From contig CALYLW010000164.1 in NCBI GenBank assembly GCA_944989445.1, forward strand, positions 621,001 to 685,000: a DNA stretch of 64,000 nt. Reading direction: 5' to 3'. The position numbers were made by a program, and so were the translations under genes. The notes below the pieces were generated by a model that was given only the letters and a program-made list of their open reading frames with translations, made no database searches and had not been told where the DNA came from. Positions 57,478 through 64,000 of the stretch are shown in pieces (the first letter of the stretch is position 1; each line of letters begins with the position of its first letter). The stretch is from Ampullaceana balthica (lineage: Eukaryota; Mollusca; Gastropoda; Lymnaeidae).

Positions 57478-58261
57478 TACAGACGCTAGTTCTATGCAGA
57501 AGATAATTGCGTCCAAAGACCATGACAGATCTGTGGCAAGTGATGCAGCGTTCACAGGCCATGGCTTTGTGGGTTCCACGCATTAGCCAGCCGCCTAACT
57601 AGTGTTAGGTACCCATTAGGAGCTGGGTGACTCAGGGACGCTATCACATGGATTCGAACTCGTGACAAACCATCGGTACGCCAGTCGAGCGCGCTGCCAC
57701 TCGACCACCCGCGTTTGTTCTCTACCACACGCCCTACAACCACATACACCCACTCTATGACCGCGACAAGTCCTCATAGTTTGTACTCCACCACACGCCC
57801 CACAACCACATACACCCACTCTCTGACCCCGATATGTCCTCAACGTTTGTTCTCCATTACCACATACATTCATACATCCACTCTCTGACCGCGGTAAGTC
57901 CTCATAGGTTGCTCTCTACCATCTACCACACGCTCCACAACCATATAAACCCACTCTCTGACCGCAGTAAGTCCTCATAGGTGCTCTCTACCATCTACCA
58001 CACGCCCCACAACCACATACACCCACTCTCTAACCGCGGTAGGTCCTCATAGTTTCTTCTCTACCATCTACCACCCGCCCCCACAACCACATTCACCCAC
58101 TCTCTGACCGCGGTAGGTCCTCATAGTTTGTTCTCTACCATCTGCCACACGCCCCACAACTACATACACCCACTATTTGACCGCGGTAGGTCCTCATCGT
58201 TTGTTCTCCCCCACTAACCTGTTGCCACTGACAAGAAGCACACCAACAGCGCAAACTTCAT
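38576..58261 (-). CDS. AMN: Amnionless (cubilin partner), 12 exons placed, one missing
   Basis: Type I membrane protein that in animals carries cubilin to the cell surface and links it to clathrin adaptors (CUBAM receptor). Domain order read from exons: signal peptide MKFALLVCFLSVATG; ectodomain starting KRWVQNTNFENPSNW and continuing LKEL/ILPKDGLIIFG; a second NW-like block ending MDPGNW; cysteine-rich CACGNDRP and ACCKYCG (CCxxC); a juxtamembrane segment with GWIQVVL; one transmembrane helix followed by KKRG; a tail with FANPLY and FNNPLY. The order and several blocks match vertebrate amnionless (about 450 aa in human). Placed exons total 1537 nt, one more than a multiple of three, showing that a phase-1 to phase-0 exon between exons 6 and 8 is missing from my model. 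The tail is longer than in mammals by about 57 residues. Confidence 0.92.
38841..39264. mobile_element. MITE in AMN intron 12
   Basis: Inverted ends GGGGGCGTCCATAAAGGACG and '...cgtcatttatggatggcc', with subterminal GTCACGC/GCGTGG. Long G runs inside. Relatives at 28358 and 61240. No clear target duplication. Confidence 0.6.
39515..41515. repeat. 18-bp minisatellite, ~110 copies, in AMN intron 12
   Basis: On the AMN strand the unit is GTGAGTAGGTCACATTGA, beginning with the 5' splice consensus GTGAGT. Degenerate copies continue up to the real exon 12 donor at 41631. Plus-strand variants (gac/aac, aat/aaa) alternate in blocks. The 694-codon plus-strand NVTYSL frame comes from the 18-bp unit and is not called. 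Confidence 0.95.
41632..41736 (-). CDS. AMN: AMN exon 12 (second NPLY motif)
   Basis: Acceptor CATTCCAG, donor GGG|GTGAGT at 41631; 105 nt, phase 0/0. It encodes VVFKEMNVIGSPGDEQPTF, then GFNNPLYGAQG. The F-N-N-P-L-Y motif corresponds to the FXNPXF-type signals in mammalian amnionless tails that bind Dab2/ARH adaptors. If intron 12 is not spliced, a stop follows after 13 further codons at 41596. Confidence 0.88.
41737..43124 (-). other. AMN intron 11, AT-rich part
   Basis: A short 'cataatatacaaca' type repeat at 41755-41840; otherwise no feature. Confidence 0.4.
43125..43424 (+). mobile_element. Helitron family 3 copy in AMN intron 11
   Basis: 'gtccgtgacgctactgattt' and 'gaaagcagcgcaccaaaatt', ending with stem CCGTCA (43392-43397)/TGACGG (43402-43407) and CTAG (43421-43424) then T. 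The GGCGCC block is deleted. Confidence 0.6.
43770..44385. repeat. Minisatellite, ~47-49 bp, ~13 copies, in AMN intron 11
   Basis: Units of 'acaaagagccaatctaacgg' plus 'cctaggacttgtgccgtgcgcgt'. Units with 'tgtgccg' and 'tgccg' alternate in a longer period: 43870-44060 resembles 44110-44300. It begins about 16 bp inside the intron from the exon 11 donor. Confidence 0.92.
44401..44581 (-). CDS. AMN: AMN exon 11 (cytoplasmic tail, first NPLY motif)
   Basis: Acceptor ATCTTGCAG, donor AAC|GTAGGT; 181 nt, phase 2 in, 0 out. It encodes a basic, proline-rich stretch (PTLPRFPRRAPKATARVLPG) and then IDPGFANPLYDTSPFDDGN. The F-A-N-P-L-Y motif is the expected endocytic adaptor site. Confidence 0.92.
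45566..47652 (-). mobile_element. hAT element (Charlie-like) in AMN intron 10
   Basis: Termini CAGTGGTTCCCAAAC and '...tttgggaaccactg', with subterminal 'cacggaccccc' at both ends; exact 8-bp duplication CTATAGAC at 45558-45565 and 47653-47660. 2087 bp. It contains remnants of a transposase on the minus strand. Termini and duplication are hallmark hAT features. Confidence 0.92.
45854..46678 (-). pseudogene. hAT transposase remnant (ZBED5/SCAND3-like)
   Basis: The upstream piece (46442-46678) reads RLFAHHGLENEE and then GLFIHTEVRWLSS, like the 'LLLHTEVRWLS' region of hAT transposases. The downstream piece (45854-46186) ends with FLTVFLSFYLVERRFSSVMN, the C-terminal dimerisation (hAT_C) motif. 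Between them the frame is broken, and no BED finger is seen at the N side. Inactive. Confidence 0.75.
47782..47872 (-). CDS. AMN: AMN exon 10 (transmembrane helix)
   Basis: Acceptor GGATATACAG, donor CGGGG|GTGAGT; 91 nt, phase 1 in, 2 out. It encodes AIAGIVFAGLLGLVIIIAII and VLATFKKRG: a single hydrophobic span of about 23 residues with a basic stop-transfer. Confidence 0.93.
47975..48115 (+). mobile_element. SINE 3' part in AMN intron 9
   Basis: 'ccacacgatcccttcg' and 'aaacgctgcttcacttgccc' match the body of the SINE at 11408; the tRNA head is missing. Confidence 0.6.
48455..48544 (-). CDS. AMN: AMN exon 9 (juxtamembrane ectodomain)
   Basis: Acceptor CTCTGTCTGTCAG, donor ACAG|GTGAGT; 90 nt, phase 1/1. 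It encodes IKSGGHKYAIEAVQLSVSTG and VVQDPGALT, the segment just before the membrane. Confidence 0.9.
48795..49063. repeat. Minisatellite, ~37 bp, starting at AMN exon 8 donor
   Basis: On the AMN strand the unit starts GTGGGTGGAGCTA and alternates with 'ggtttggtgggttgacc'. The exon 8 donor itself reads GTGGGTGGAGCTA, so the intron's first bases are the first repeat copy. Confidence 0.88.
49064..49190 (-). CDS. AMN: AMN exon 8 (ectodomain)
   Basis: Acceptor AATCTCTCCCAG, donor GCAG|GTGGGT; 127 nt, phase 0 in, 1 out. It encodes RDQDVNTTVSMTSEGWIQVV, then LTDLTGEKSVALAKQIKTDM. N-T-T is a possible N-glycosylation site. The phase does not join exon 6, so an exon is missing before this one. Confidence 0.88.
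49551..49995. mobile_element. MITE with multi-copy 'caaaacggcccc' ends, AMN intron 6/7
   Basis: The left end has four to five copies of 'gacaaaacggcccc' and the right end has their reverse complement ('ggggccgttttgtc'). About 445 bp, no ORF in the AT-rich middle. A solo left end is at 26214. Confidence 0.7.
50410..50640. repeat. Strongly diverged copy of the hAT MITE family
   Basis: 'ggtgtcacc', 'aacgggaac', 'ttggtgtccacctcttg' and 'gtgacgcc' occur in the same order as in 37653-37847, but the termini are altered. Confidence 0.4.
50641..51414 (-). other. AMN intron DNA searched for the missing exon
   Basis: A good acceptor-like tract (minus, near 51180) is followed by a stop after about 13 codons in the required phase. 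No reading resembling amnionless was found here or in 49191-50640. Confidence 0.4.
51415..51508 (-). CDS. AMN: AMN exon 6 (cysteine-rich CCxxC)
   Basis: Donor TGCG|GTAAGG; acceptor either TATGACAG (start 51508) or TCCAAG (start 51496), both phase 0; I chose CAG. It encodes ICSHVVSCRRPRCRETIQPV and GACCKYCG. Eight cysteines within exons 5-6 and the CCxxC end match the amnionless cysteine-rich (VWC-like) segment. Phase 1 out. Confidence 0.88.
51501..51620. repeat. 30-bp repeat, 4 copies, overlapping AMN exon 6 acceptor
   Basis: The unit 'gacacaatctgtcatagata' plus 'agatgccatt'. On the AMN strand each unit contains CTATGACAG followed by ATTGTGTC, the exon 6 acceptor and first exon bases. Confidence 0.9.
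51621..52000. repeat. Degenerate repeats filling AMN intron 5
   Basis: Variable units of 'gatgccattggtaagatgtc' and 'atgtcatggacaggatgcca'. Nearly the whole intron consists of these. Confidence 0.8.
52029..52181 (-). CDS. AMN: AMN exon 5
   Basis: Acceptor GTGTTCCAG, donor GAG|GTAGGA; 153 nt, phase 0/0. It encodes AFSTSGALTDYFNNADIRKM, then ECRDIKGCACGNDRPE. C-x-C-G-N is a conserved feature of amnionless. Confidence 0.92.
52270..52925. repeat. Minisatellite, ~14 bp, in AMN intron 4
   Basis: 'aagtgaccaacaca' and shorter forms, about 45 copies, with a block at 52440-52560 recurring near 52640-52760. Minus-strand frames give LVTLCWSLCVGHF strings, which are artefacts. Confidence 0.9.
53028..53251 (-). 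CDS. AMN: AMN exon 4 (second ectodomain block)
   Basis: Acceptor CCTCGACAG, donor ACAG|GTCAGT; 224 nt, phase 1 in, 0 out. It encodes LTFDVSHARAWMDPGNWCSS, VPCAYDDVIFPRDRLYYVNL and PIKSMKVSGQ. Phase joins exons 3 and 5 exactly. Confidence 0.93.
53745..53805. repeat. Single arm of the foldback family, AMN intron 3
   Basis: 'gtcaggcctatacataccct' resembles the arms of the insertion at 18949. Confidence 0.45.
53826..54080 (-). mobile_element. tRNA-derived SINE in AMN intron 3
   Basis: In reverse: B box 'ggattcgaacccatg' complement near 54040-54060, body 'ccacgcattacccagccgcc', tail 'ctatacagacgctccttcta'. It shares its flank with 60797-61130. Confidence 0.75.
54141..54340. repeat. Minisatellite, ~38 bp, ~5 copies, at AMN exon 3 donor
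   Basis: Unit 'gacacgccagagaaacacat' plus 'ccccattgagacacatt'. The donor flank of exon 3 (GTATGTTTCTCTATAGTGTC) looks like a diverged copy. Confidence 0.88.
54354..54447 (-). CDS. AMN: AMN exon 3
   Basis: Acceptor CCACTCCTCAG, donor GGAG|GTATGT; 94 nt, phase 0 in, 1 out. It encodes ILPKDGLIIFGNNVGFGFTE and THSDSCQEFHG. Confidence 0.92.
54460..54830. repeat. AAC/AGC/AAT microsatellite, AMN intron 2
   Basis: Imperfect 'caacagcaataacaaa' units over about 370 bp. The minus ORF of 220 codons covering it is repeat-derived apart from exon 3. Confidence 0.85.
55010..55112. repeat. CA-rich microsatellite
   Basis: 'cacacacacaccc' and 'acacactcac' units. Confidence 0.85.
55172..55395. repeat. 38-bp minisatellite spanning AMN exon 2 donor
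   Basis: About six copies of 'aactatcacgtgatacctac' plus 'caattatttcagtgacgt'. On the AMN strand each unit reads ACTGAAATAATTGGTAGGTA..., while the exon end reads GCTGAAAGAATTG|GTAGGTA. The last copy overlaps the final 12-14 coding bases. Confidence 0.93.
55382..55542 (-). CDS. AMN: AMN exon 2 (start of mature protein)
   Basis: Acceptor TTTTACTACAG, donor TTG|GTAGGT; 161 nt, phase 1 in, 0 out. It encodes RAMGVYKRWVQNTNFENPSN, then RAPCGNDVVGIPDG and VQINTTLKEL. The W-x-x-N-T-x-F...NW pattern is the conserved N-terminus of amnionless. Confidence 0.94.
55706..56060 (-). mobile_element. Helitron family 3 copy in AMN intron 1
   Basis: Read in reverse it ends with a mutated hairpin and CTAG (55706-55709, with A at 55705). 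Two GGCGCCTACGGCGCC motifs and 'gcacaccttttgatgcacac' follow on the plus strand. Confidence 0.6.
56061..57435 (-). other. AMN intron 1, no recognised feature
   Basis: AT-rich; short ORFs at 56163 and 56542 have no domain. Confidence 0.4.
57438..57716 (-). mobile_element. tRNA-derived SINE with (TTATC)n tail, AMN intron 1
   Basis: A (TTATC)7-8 run (57438-57476) is followed by the reverse SINE body and, at 57650-57700, the reverse B box (GGATTCGAACTCGTG) and A-box region. Most complete SINE copy in the window. Confidence 0.8.
57717..58212. repeat. Minisatellite, ~70 bp, ~7 copies, beside AMN exon 1 donor
   Basis: Units of 'cacacgccccacaaccacat', 'acacccactctctgaccgcg' and 'taggtcctcatagtttgttc'. 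The array ends about 7 bp from the exon 1 donor. Confidence 0.9.
58219..58261 (-). CDS. AMN: AMN exon 1 (start codon, signal peptide)
   Basis: ATG at 58261-58259, 43 nt, donor ACAG|GTTAGT, phase 1 out. It encodes MKFALLVCFLSVATG (last codon split): a short basic start and hydrophobic core, a typical signal peptide. It joins exon 2 in frame. Confidence 0.88.
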
Positions 58262-59287
58262 TTTGTGCGCACTCCGAGATACAGAAGAACTAGATGAATC
58301 TCAATCTCTCTTTATGCCGACAGTGTTAATCAAAGAAGCGCCATCGGCTCTATAAGAATGTACACACCAATATCTCCGAGCACTGCAAACTAAACACCGT
58401 CCCGCTATGATAGACAAGATTCGTCTGGAACGAATCCAATTGGACACTGACCACCAGAGTCCCACGTGACGAGATAAGGCTTGTTTGTTTGCTGGTCTCC
58501 AGACAAGGCTCGGAGCGTTCTGTTTCATTAGCTCCAACATGGAGTCTCAGCTTTGGCAATAACGGCATGGTGTGCAGTTTGCAGAGGCGTGCATGGCATT
58601 GGTTGGGTGCTCGTTAGCGGGGCAATAATACTTTTGAAGTCTCTGTCCATTCACTTGGATTAATTTGTTCGCCCTCTATGTAAATAAAACAGTTGCGCCA
58701 CGGCTCTTTCTATGAATGCTCGGTGTTTTCCCTGCAATGCCATTGGTCCACATGTGCCAATGAATGAATGCTTTCTTCTATATAGCACTAATTCTATCCA
58801 TGCTAGACACGCATGCTCGTTGCGCTTTGGTGCTTAAATACATCAAAATAAAAATTCGTCAAATTAATTTCTTTGTTTTCGCATTCTTTAAACAATTTCG
58901 GAAGACTTTTTCCCAATTTTGTTTTCGCCGATTAATTTTGGTGCCAACAAATACTTGGCGAAATTACACTATTTACAGCGTCAAAAATTATAATTATTTA
59001 GATTCATTATGACGTTTATTCTGGGTGCCCCTTGAAATTAAACATTTACACATAAGAGGGCCACAAAATATTAGTGCATATGATACTCGAAAACAACATA
59101 ATTTAATGTATAATTTATTTTTTTATATAAATGCAGTGGTGTGTAATGTCAGATACAGTAAAACACGATACCAAAATACATCATTCAAAGTGAATTGACT
59201 CACAAGTTAATTTTATTTTAAAAATTTCACAAGTGAACTACGCTGAGTTATGGAGGGCTTCGGGTATCATTGGGGGGTTGTTTGGAT
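58262..59287 (-). other. AMN 5' flank / putative promoter side
   Basis: No TATA box or start site can be fixed from sequence alone. Short minus ORFs (58301-58568) show no domain. Confidence 0.35.
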
Positions 59288-59670
59288 TTTGAGTTGTTGT
59301 TAACCTGCTGCTACCCTGTTGTTAACCTGTTGTTAACCTGTTGCTACCCTGTTGTTAACCTGTTGCTACCCTGTTGTTAACCTGCTGCCACCCTGTTGTT
59401 AACCTACTGATACCCTGTTGTTAACCTGTTGCTACCCTGTTGTTAATCTGTTGCTACCCCGTTGTTAACCTGCTGCCACCCTGTTGTTAACCTGTTGCTA
59501 CCCTGTTGCTAACCTGTTGTTAACCTGTTGCTATCCTGTTGTTAACCTGTTGCTACCCTGTTGCTACCCTGTTGTTAACCTGCTGCTACACTGTTGTTAA
59601 CCTGTTGTTAACCTGTTGCTACCCTGTTGTTAACCTGCTGCTACCCTGTTGCTACCCTGTTGTTAACCTA
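59288..59670. repeat. 11-bp minisatellite
   Basis: CCTGTTGTTAA and CCTGTTGCTAC alternate, about 34 units. TAACCTGTTGC is also found at the AMN exon 1 donor (58215-58225). Confidence 0.92.
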
Positions 59671-60034
59671 TTGTTATTTAAGTGAGTATTCTCCACAGAT
59701 CTTCAAATAGTAAATACAAGCACATTTACGTTGGAATGTTGTTGATGAATTGTTTCACTCACCCAACTTTCCAAAAATCTGACGAGACTGTTTTTTGTGT
59801 GTTTGTTTCGTGTGTGTATGTGTTTTTAAAAAAAGAGAAAATATTGTTTAACATCAATATACATAATGTGCAATGTAAGGGGAAAAGTCTGGTCACCGAT
59901 CGCTTGACCGAGCTCAGCGTGACACGTAAAATGTAAACAAAAGCACTCCGGTACTTCGATGGATTGACGTCAAAGCGTCAACTCAAACTCTCACGTGAGA
60001 AAAGAAACAATAACTAACCGTGAATTTGAATTAC

Positions 60035-60290
60035 ATACGTTATATAAGGATAAACTAAAAATGCATTAATTTAATTGCGGTACTTTCGATCGATCTGAAA
60101 TTTTGATACGATGCATTGTTAGGTGAGACGGGTCCGTGTGCCAAATTTCAGCTCGATCGGATCACGGAAAGTGGGTCATTTTTGACTTTGGTTTTTCCGC
60201 CCTGCCAAGACAGAGAGACAGAGAGAGATGACGACAGAACGACAGAGAGAGACGGCGGTGAAGTTAATATAAGGGATTTAAAAATGCCTC
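60035..60290. repeat. Repeat family A copy
   Basis: 'gatcgatctgaaattttgat', 'aaatttcagctcgat' and the end 'gttaatataagggatttaaa' match the 7808/8309 pair. Confidence 0.65.
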
Positions 60291-60796
60291 ATCCCACGTA
60301 CTCCAGTGAATAAAGTTTTCAAATCTCATTTTAAAAAAAAGAGGTTGGGGGGGGGAGGGGGTGTTTAGAGTGGAGAACGCACTAATCGCTGGCTTACGGT
60401 AAACACAGCCGGATCTTATTACCGGTATACGCCCCCTTGGCATGGTAGATGGCACCAGTGAGTGACGTCACGGAGCCTGTGTCATGGAGTCCCTTGGTAA
60501 AGGGGACTAAACTCGTACTTGGGTTCCTTAACGACGGAAGGGGTCATGACAAGCGTAGGCAAACGAAATGTTTATTTAATGATTGTAAATAGGCAAAAGA
60601 TAACTTCATACACGGATCAATACTTAATATAGAACTTATTTCTTTATAATTAGTTATTATATTTTTATAAATTGCAAGACTATACTGATCATTATAAATT
60701 AATAACAGAATTCTTCATTTGCGTATGACACTCGCTAAGCTTGGATGACAAGCTGCAATCGCAAACCATGATCTGAAAAAAGAAGGCACGGTGTTT

Positions 60797-61130
60797 CTCT
60801 GGCGTGTCTTAAATGTGTCTCAATGGGGATGTGTTTCTCTGGCGTGTCTTAAATGTGTCTGAATCGAGACCTGGCTCCAATAAATGAGTATTTTTCTTTA
60901 AATGAGTGGCATGCGCACTCGGCTGGCGTACCGATGATCACGGGTTCGAATCCATGTCCGGAGTCCACCCAGCTCCGAATGGGTGGGTACCTAACACCAA
61001 AGGCGGCTGGGTAATGCGTGGAACCCTCATAGCCTGTGAAATCTGCATGACTTGCCAACAGACCGGCGTGTTCTGTGAACGCAGTAATCTTCTGTATAGA
61101 AGGAGCGTCTGTATAGTTAAGACAAGAAAC
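60797..61130 (+). mobile_element. SINE plus flank, inverted duplicate of AMN intron 3
   Basis: 60797-60910 is nearly identical, inverted, to 54080-54220, including two copies of the 38-bp minisatellite; 60902-61130 is the SINE itself. The pair therefore shares more than a SINE insertion. Confidence 0.8.
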
Positions 61131-61239
61131 ACTGACGTCAAACCGTGACACTGATTCCCGTAGGCCGTGTGACACTGACGCGATAGCATTGCGATGAATC
61201 ACCTGTCGTGAAACATAAAGAGCGCATTTGAAACAATGT

Positions 61240-61407
61240 GGCTTGGGGGGGGGGCTTCCATATGTGACGTCACGAGATTTTTGGCCGACCCCCCAGCCCC
61301 GTCACACGTCGTCACAAATGTTTGACCCCACTTTTTTTTTATTTTAAATTTTTAAAAAAAAATTAAATTTTTTTTTAGGTGCGTGACGTCATTCATGGAC
61401 GGCGCCA
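61240..61407. mobile_element. MITE of the 'gacgtcac' family
   Basis: 'cttccatatgtgacgtcac' on the left and 'gtgcgtgacgtcattcatgg' on the right are inverted ends like those at 38841. Confidence 0.6.
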
Positions 61408-61649
61408 ATGTTGAAAACCAAAAGAAAGTTGACTCCAGAACAGCGTGTCGTAAGATCAACGTGAGCAATGAAATGGGTCAGGTGAGTGCATCCACAAGAT
61501 CAGAGGCGTTGCTCGAGTTTGTGATGCCCGATGTAGGTAATGAATCTACTGCATTCACGTTAGAAATTTATTTTTAAAAAAGATGAATAAACTCATCAGT
61601 CATTTGACCTTAATTTTGTAGCTTGGAATCATGCTTTTTGACAATACCT

Positions 61650-63440
61650 GACCTAACCAACTCACCTATCCCACCAATCCCTAAACAACTCACCTATCAC
61701 ACCTGACCTAACCAACTCACCTATCACACCCGACCTAGCCAACTCACCTATCACACCTGACCTAACCAACTCACCTATCACTCCTGACCTAACCAACTCA
61801 CCTATCACTCCTGACCTAACCAACTCACCTATCACTCCTGACTTAATCAACTCACCTATCACACCTGACCTAGCCAACTCACCTATCACTCCTGTCCTAA
61901 TCAACTCACCTATCACACCTGACCTAGCCAACTCACCTATCACACCTGACCTAATCAACTCACCTATCACACCTGACATAGCCAACTCACCTATCACACC
62001 TGACCTAATCAACTCACCTATCACACCTGACATAACCACCTCACATATCACACCTGACCTAATCAACTCACCTATCACACCTGACCTAGCCAACTCACCT
62101 ATCACACCTGACCTAATCAACTCACCTATCACACCTGACATAACCACCTCACATATCACACCTGACCTAATCAACTCACCTATCACACCTGACCTAGCCA
62201 ACTCACCTATCACACCTGACCTAATCAACTCACCTATCACACCTGACCTAGCCAACTCACCTATCACACCTGACCTAGCCAACTCACCTATCACACCTGA
62301 CCTAATCAACTCACCTATCACACCTGACCTAATCAACTCACCTGTCACCCTGACCTAGCCAACTCACCTATCACACCTGACCTAATCAACTCACCTATCA
62401 CACCTGACATAACCACCTCACATATCACACCTGACCTAATCAACTCACCTATCACACCTGACCTAGCCAACTCACCTATCACACCTGACCTAATCAACTC
62501 ACCTATCACACCTGACCTAGCCAACTCACCTATCACACCTGACCTAGCCAACTCACCTATCACACCTGACCTAACCAACTCACCTATCACTCCTGACCTA
62601 ATCAACTCACCTATCACACCTGACCTAACCAACTCACCTATCACACCTGACCTAACCAACTCACCTATCACACCTGACCTAACCAACTCACCTATCACAC
62701 CTGACCTAGCCAACTCACCTATCACACCTGACCTAATCAACTCACCTATCACACCTGACCTAACCAACTCACCTATCACTCCTGACCTAGCCAATTCACC
62801 TATCACACCTGACCTAGCCAACTCACCTATCACACCTGACCTAATCAACTCACCTATCACACCTGACCTAACCAACTCACCTATCACTCCTGACCTAATC
62901 AACTCACCTATCACACATGACCTAGCCAATTCACCTATCACACCTGACCTAATCAACTCACCTATCACACCTGACCTAACCAACTCACCTATCACACCTG
63001 ACCTAACCAACTCACCTATCACACCTGACCTAACCAACTCACCTATCACACCTGACCTAGCCAACTCACCTATCACTCCTGACCTAATCAACTCACCTAT
63101 CACACCTGACCTAACCACCTCACATATCACACCTGACCTAATCAACTCACCTATCACACCTGACCTAACCAACTCACCTATCACACCTGACCTAACCAAC
63201 TCACCTATCACACCTGACCTAACCAACTCACCTATCACTCCTGACCTAATCAACTCACCTATCACACATGACCTAGCCAATTCACCTATCACACCTGACC
63301 TAATCAACTCACCTATCACACCTGACCTAACCAACTCACCTGTCACACCTGACCTAACCAACTCACCTATCACACCTGACCTAATCAACTCACCTATCAC
63401 ACCTGACCTAACCAACTCACCTATCACACCTGACCTAACC
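61650..63440. repeat. 27-bp minisatellite, ~66 copies
   Basis: On the minus strand the unit begins GTGAGTTGGTTAGGTCAGG. Variants at two positions (aac/atc/agc) are interspersed. The 228- and 379-codon minus ORFs reflect the 27-bp period. The array ends next to a short non-repetitive frame at 63434. Confidence 0.95.
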
Positions 63441-63484
63441 AAATACGCTGAGTCGAAGGCTACGACGATCTCTCTTAGACACAT
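63440..63484 (-). CDS. Candidate exon next to the 27-bp array
   Basis: The frame reads MCLREIVVAFDSAYL and meets a donor-like TTG|GTTAGG where the array begins, as at AMN exon edges. It could be part of an exon extending upstream, but no clear acceptor or family is recognised. Speculative. Confidence 0.2.
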
Positions 63485-63656
63485 CGCGTAAAACCTTGTT
63501 TAATAAAAAAATTTAAAAAATGATAATAATAAAAAAATAGAGTAAAGAAACCCTTTGTAACGGATGTTATAATATGCTGTTACTTTTAATGGAAATGTGC
63601 TTTAAATTGTGTGTGTTCAAAGTGTGACTATTTAGGTAATATATTATAATTATTAC

Positions 63657-64000
63657 GAGCAACCAAGCTCGTCCAAGGACGTTCCGCCACCGTTCGGTGG
63701 CATGCATGGGCGTCGCTAGGAATTTTTCCAGGGGGGGGGGCAAAAAATCCCACTTTTTTAATATTTGACAATGCCATACAAGTACAATTTTCAATTAAAT
63801 TCAAGTTCAGTATAAAATAAGGGTTGAAAAAAGCCTTAGAAATTAATAAGACTTACAAATTAGTGCTGTAATAGCTAAAATACAACATTTATTAATGCCC
63901 CCCTTGCCCCCCCCTTCCCTACGCCCATGGTGGCATGTTGTAACTCCCCTTCAACAGCCGTCTCGACCGGCATACATGTGCATCACGTCAAAAATACTAT
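63657..64000. repeat. Dispersed repeat interrupted by a MITE
   Basis: Same sequence as 2064-2180, split at 'ggtggcatg' by the element at 63705-63928. It runs to the window end. Confidence 0.8.
63705..63928. mobile_element. MITE with 9-bp duplication and empty site in window
   Basis: Ends CATGGGCGTCGCTAGG and '...cctacgcccatg'. The duplication GGTGGCATG lies at 63696-63704 and 63929-63937, and is single in the empty copy near 2101. 224 bp, no ORF. Confidence 0.88.

Noticed and set aside
61662..63484. Two minus-strand ORFs of 228 and 379 codons
   Set aside because: Translation of the 27-bp array. Only the short non-repetitive start near 63440 is kept as a weak candidate.

Overview
Metazoan nuclear DNA, most likely from a mollusc or another lophotrochozoan. 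That placement is an inference from divergent but clear animal genes, from SINE, LINE, hAT and Helitron remnants, and from AT-rich DNA crowded with minisatellites; no single sequence proves it. There is no operon structure, CRISPR or prokaryotic signal. One N occurs at 12379.

The only gene I can build exon by exon is amnionless (AMN), on the minus strand, from a start codon at 58261 to a stop at 38576. Twelve coding exons were placed by canonical splice sites and matching phases. They encode a signal peptide, the amnionless ectodomain, a cysteine-rich CCxxC segment, one transmembrane helix and a cytoplasmic tail with two F-x-N-P-L-Y motifs. One exon between exons 6 and 8 is required by phase but was not found. 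AMN is the membrane partner of cubilin in the endocytic CUBAM receptor.

Layout: 1-2.7 kb, Helitron remnants including a helicase C-terminus; 2.7-15.6 kb, minisatellites, a 501-bp tandem pair and LINE/SINE/MITE pieces; 16.0-16.6 kb, a possible two-exon fragment of an unknown gene; 16.9-29.4 kb, hAT-type MITEs, a 5'-truncated LINE with a nested foldback insertion, Helitrons carrying tRNA-Val-like sequence, and a frameshifted C2H2 ORF; 29.4-38.5 kb, mostly unassigned DNA with minisatellites and an unexplained 0.7-kb GC-rich segment; 38.6-58.3 kb, AMN, with a 2.1-kb hAT element in intron 10; 58.3-64 kb, repeats and a 1.8-kb array whose unit also contains a splice-donor-like motif.

The most striking pattern is that minisatellites in AMN start at, or very near, the exon edges. 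In introns 2, 8 and 12 the repeat unit contains the 5' splice site itself, and in intron 5 it contains the 3' splice site, so the gene carries tens to about a hundred decoy splice sites. Almost every long ORF in the window comes from arrays whose unit length is a multiple of three and should not be read as protein.
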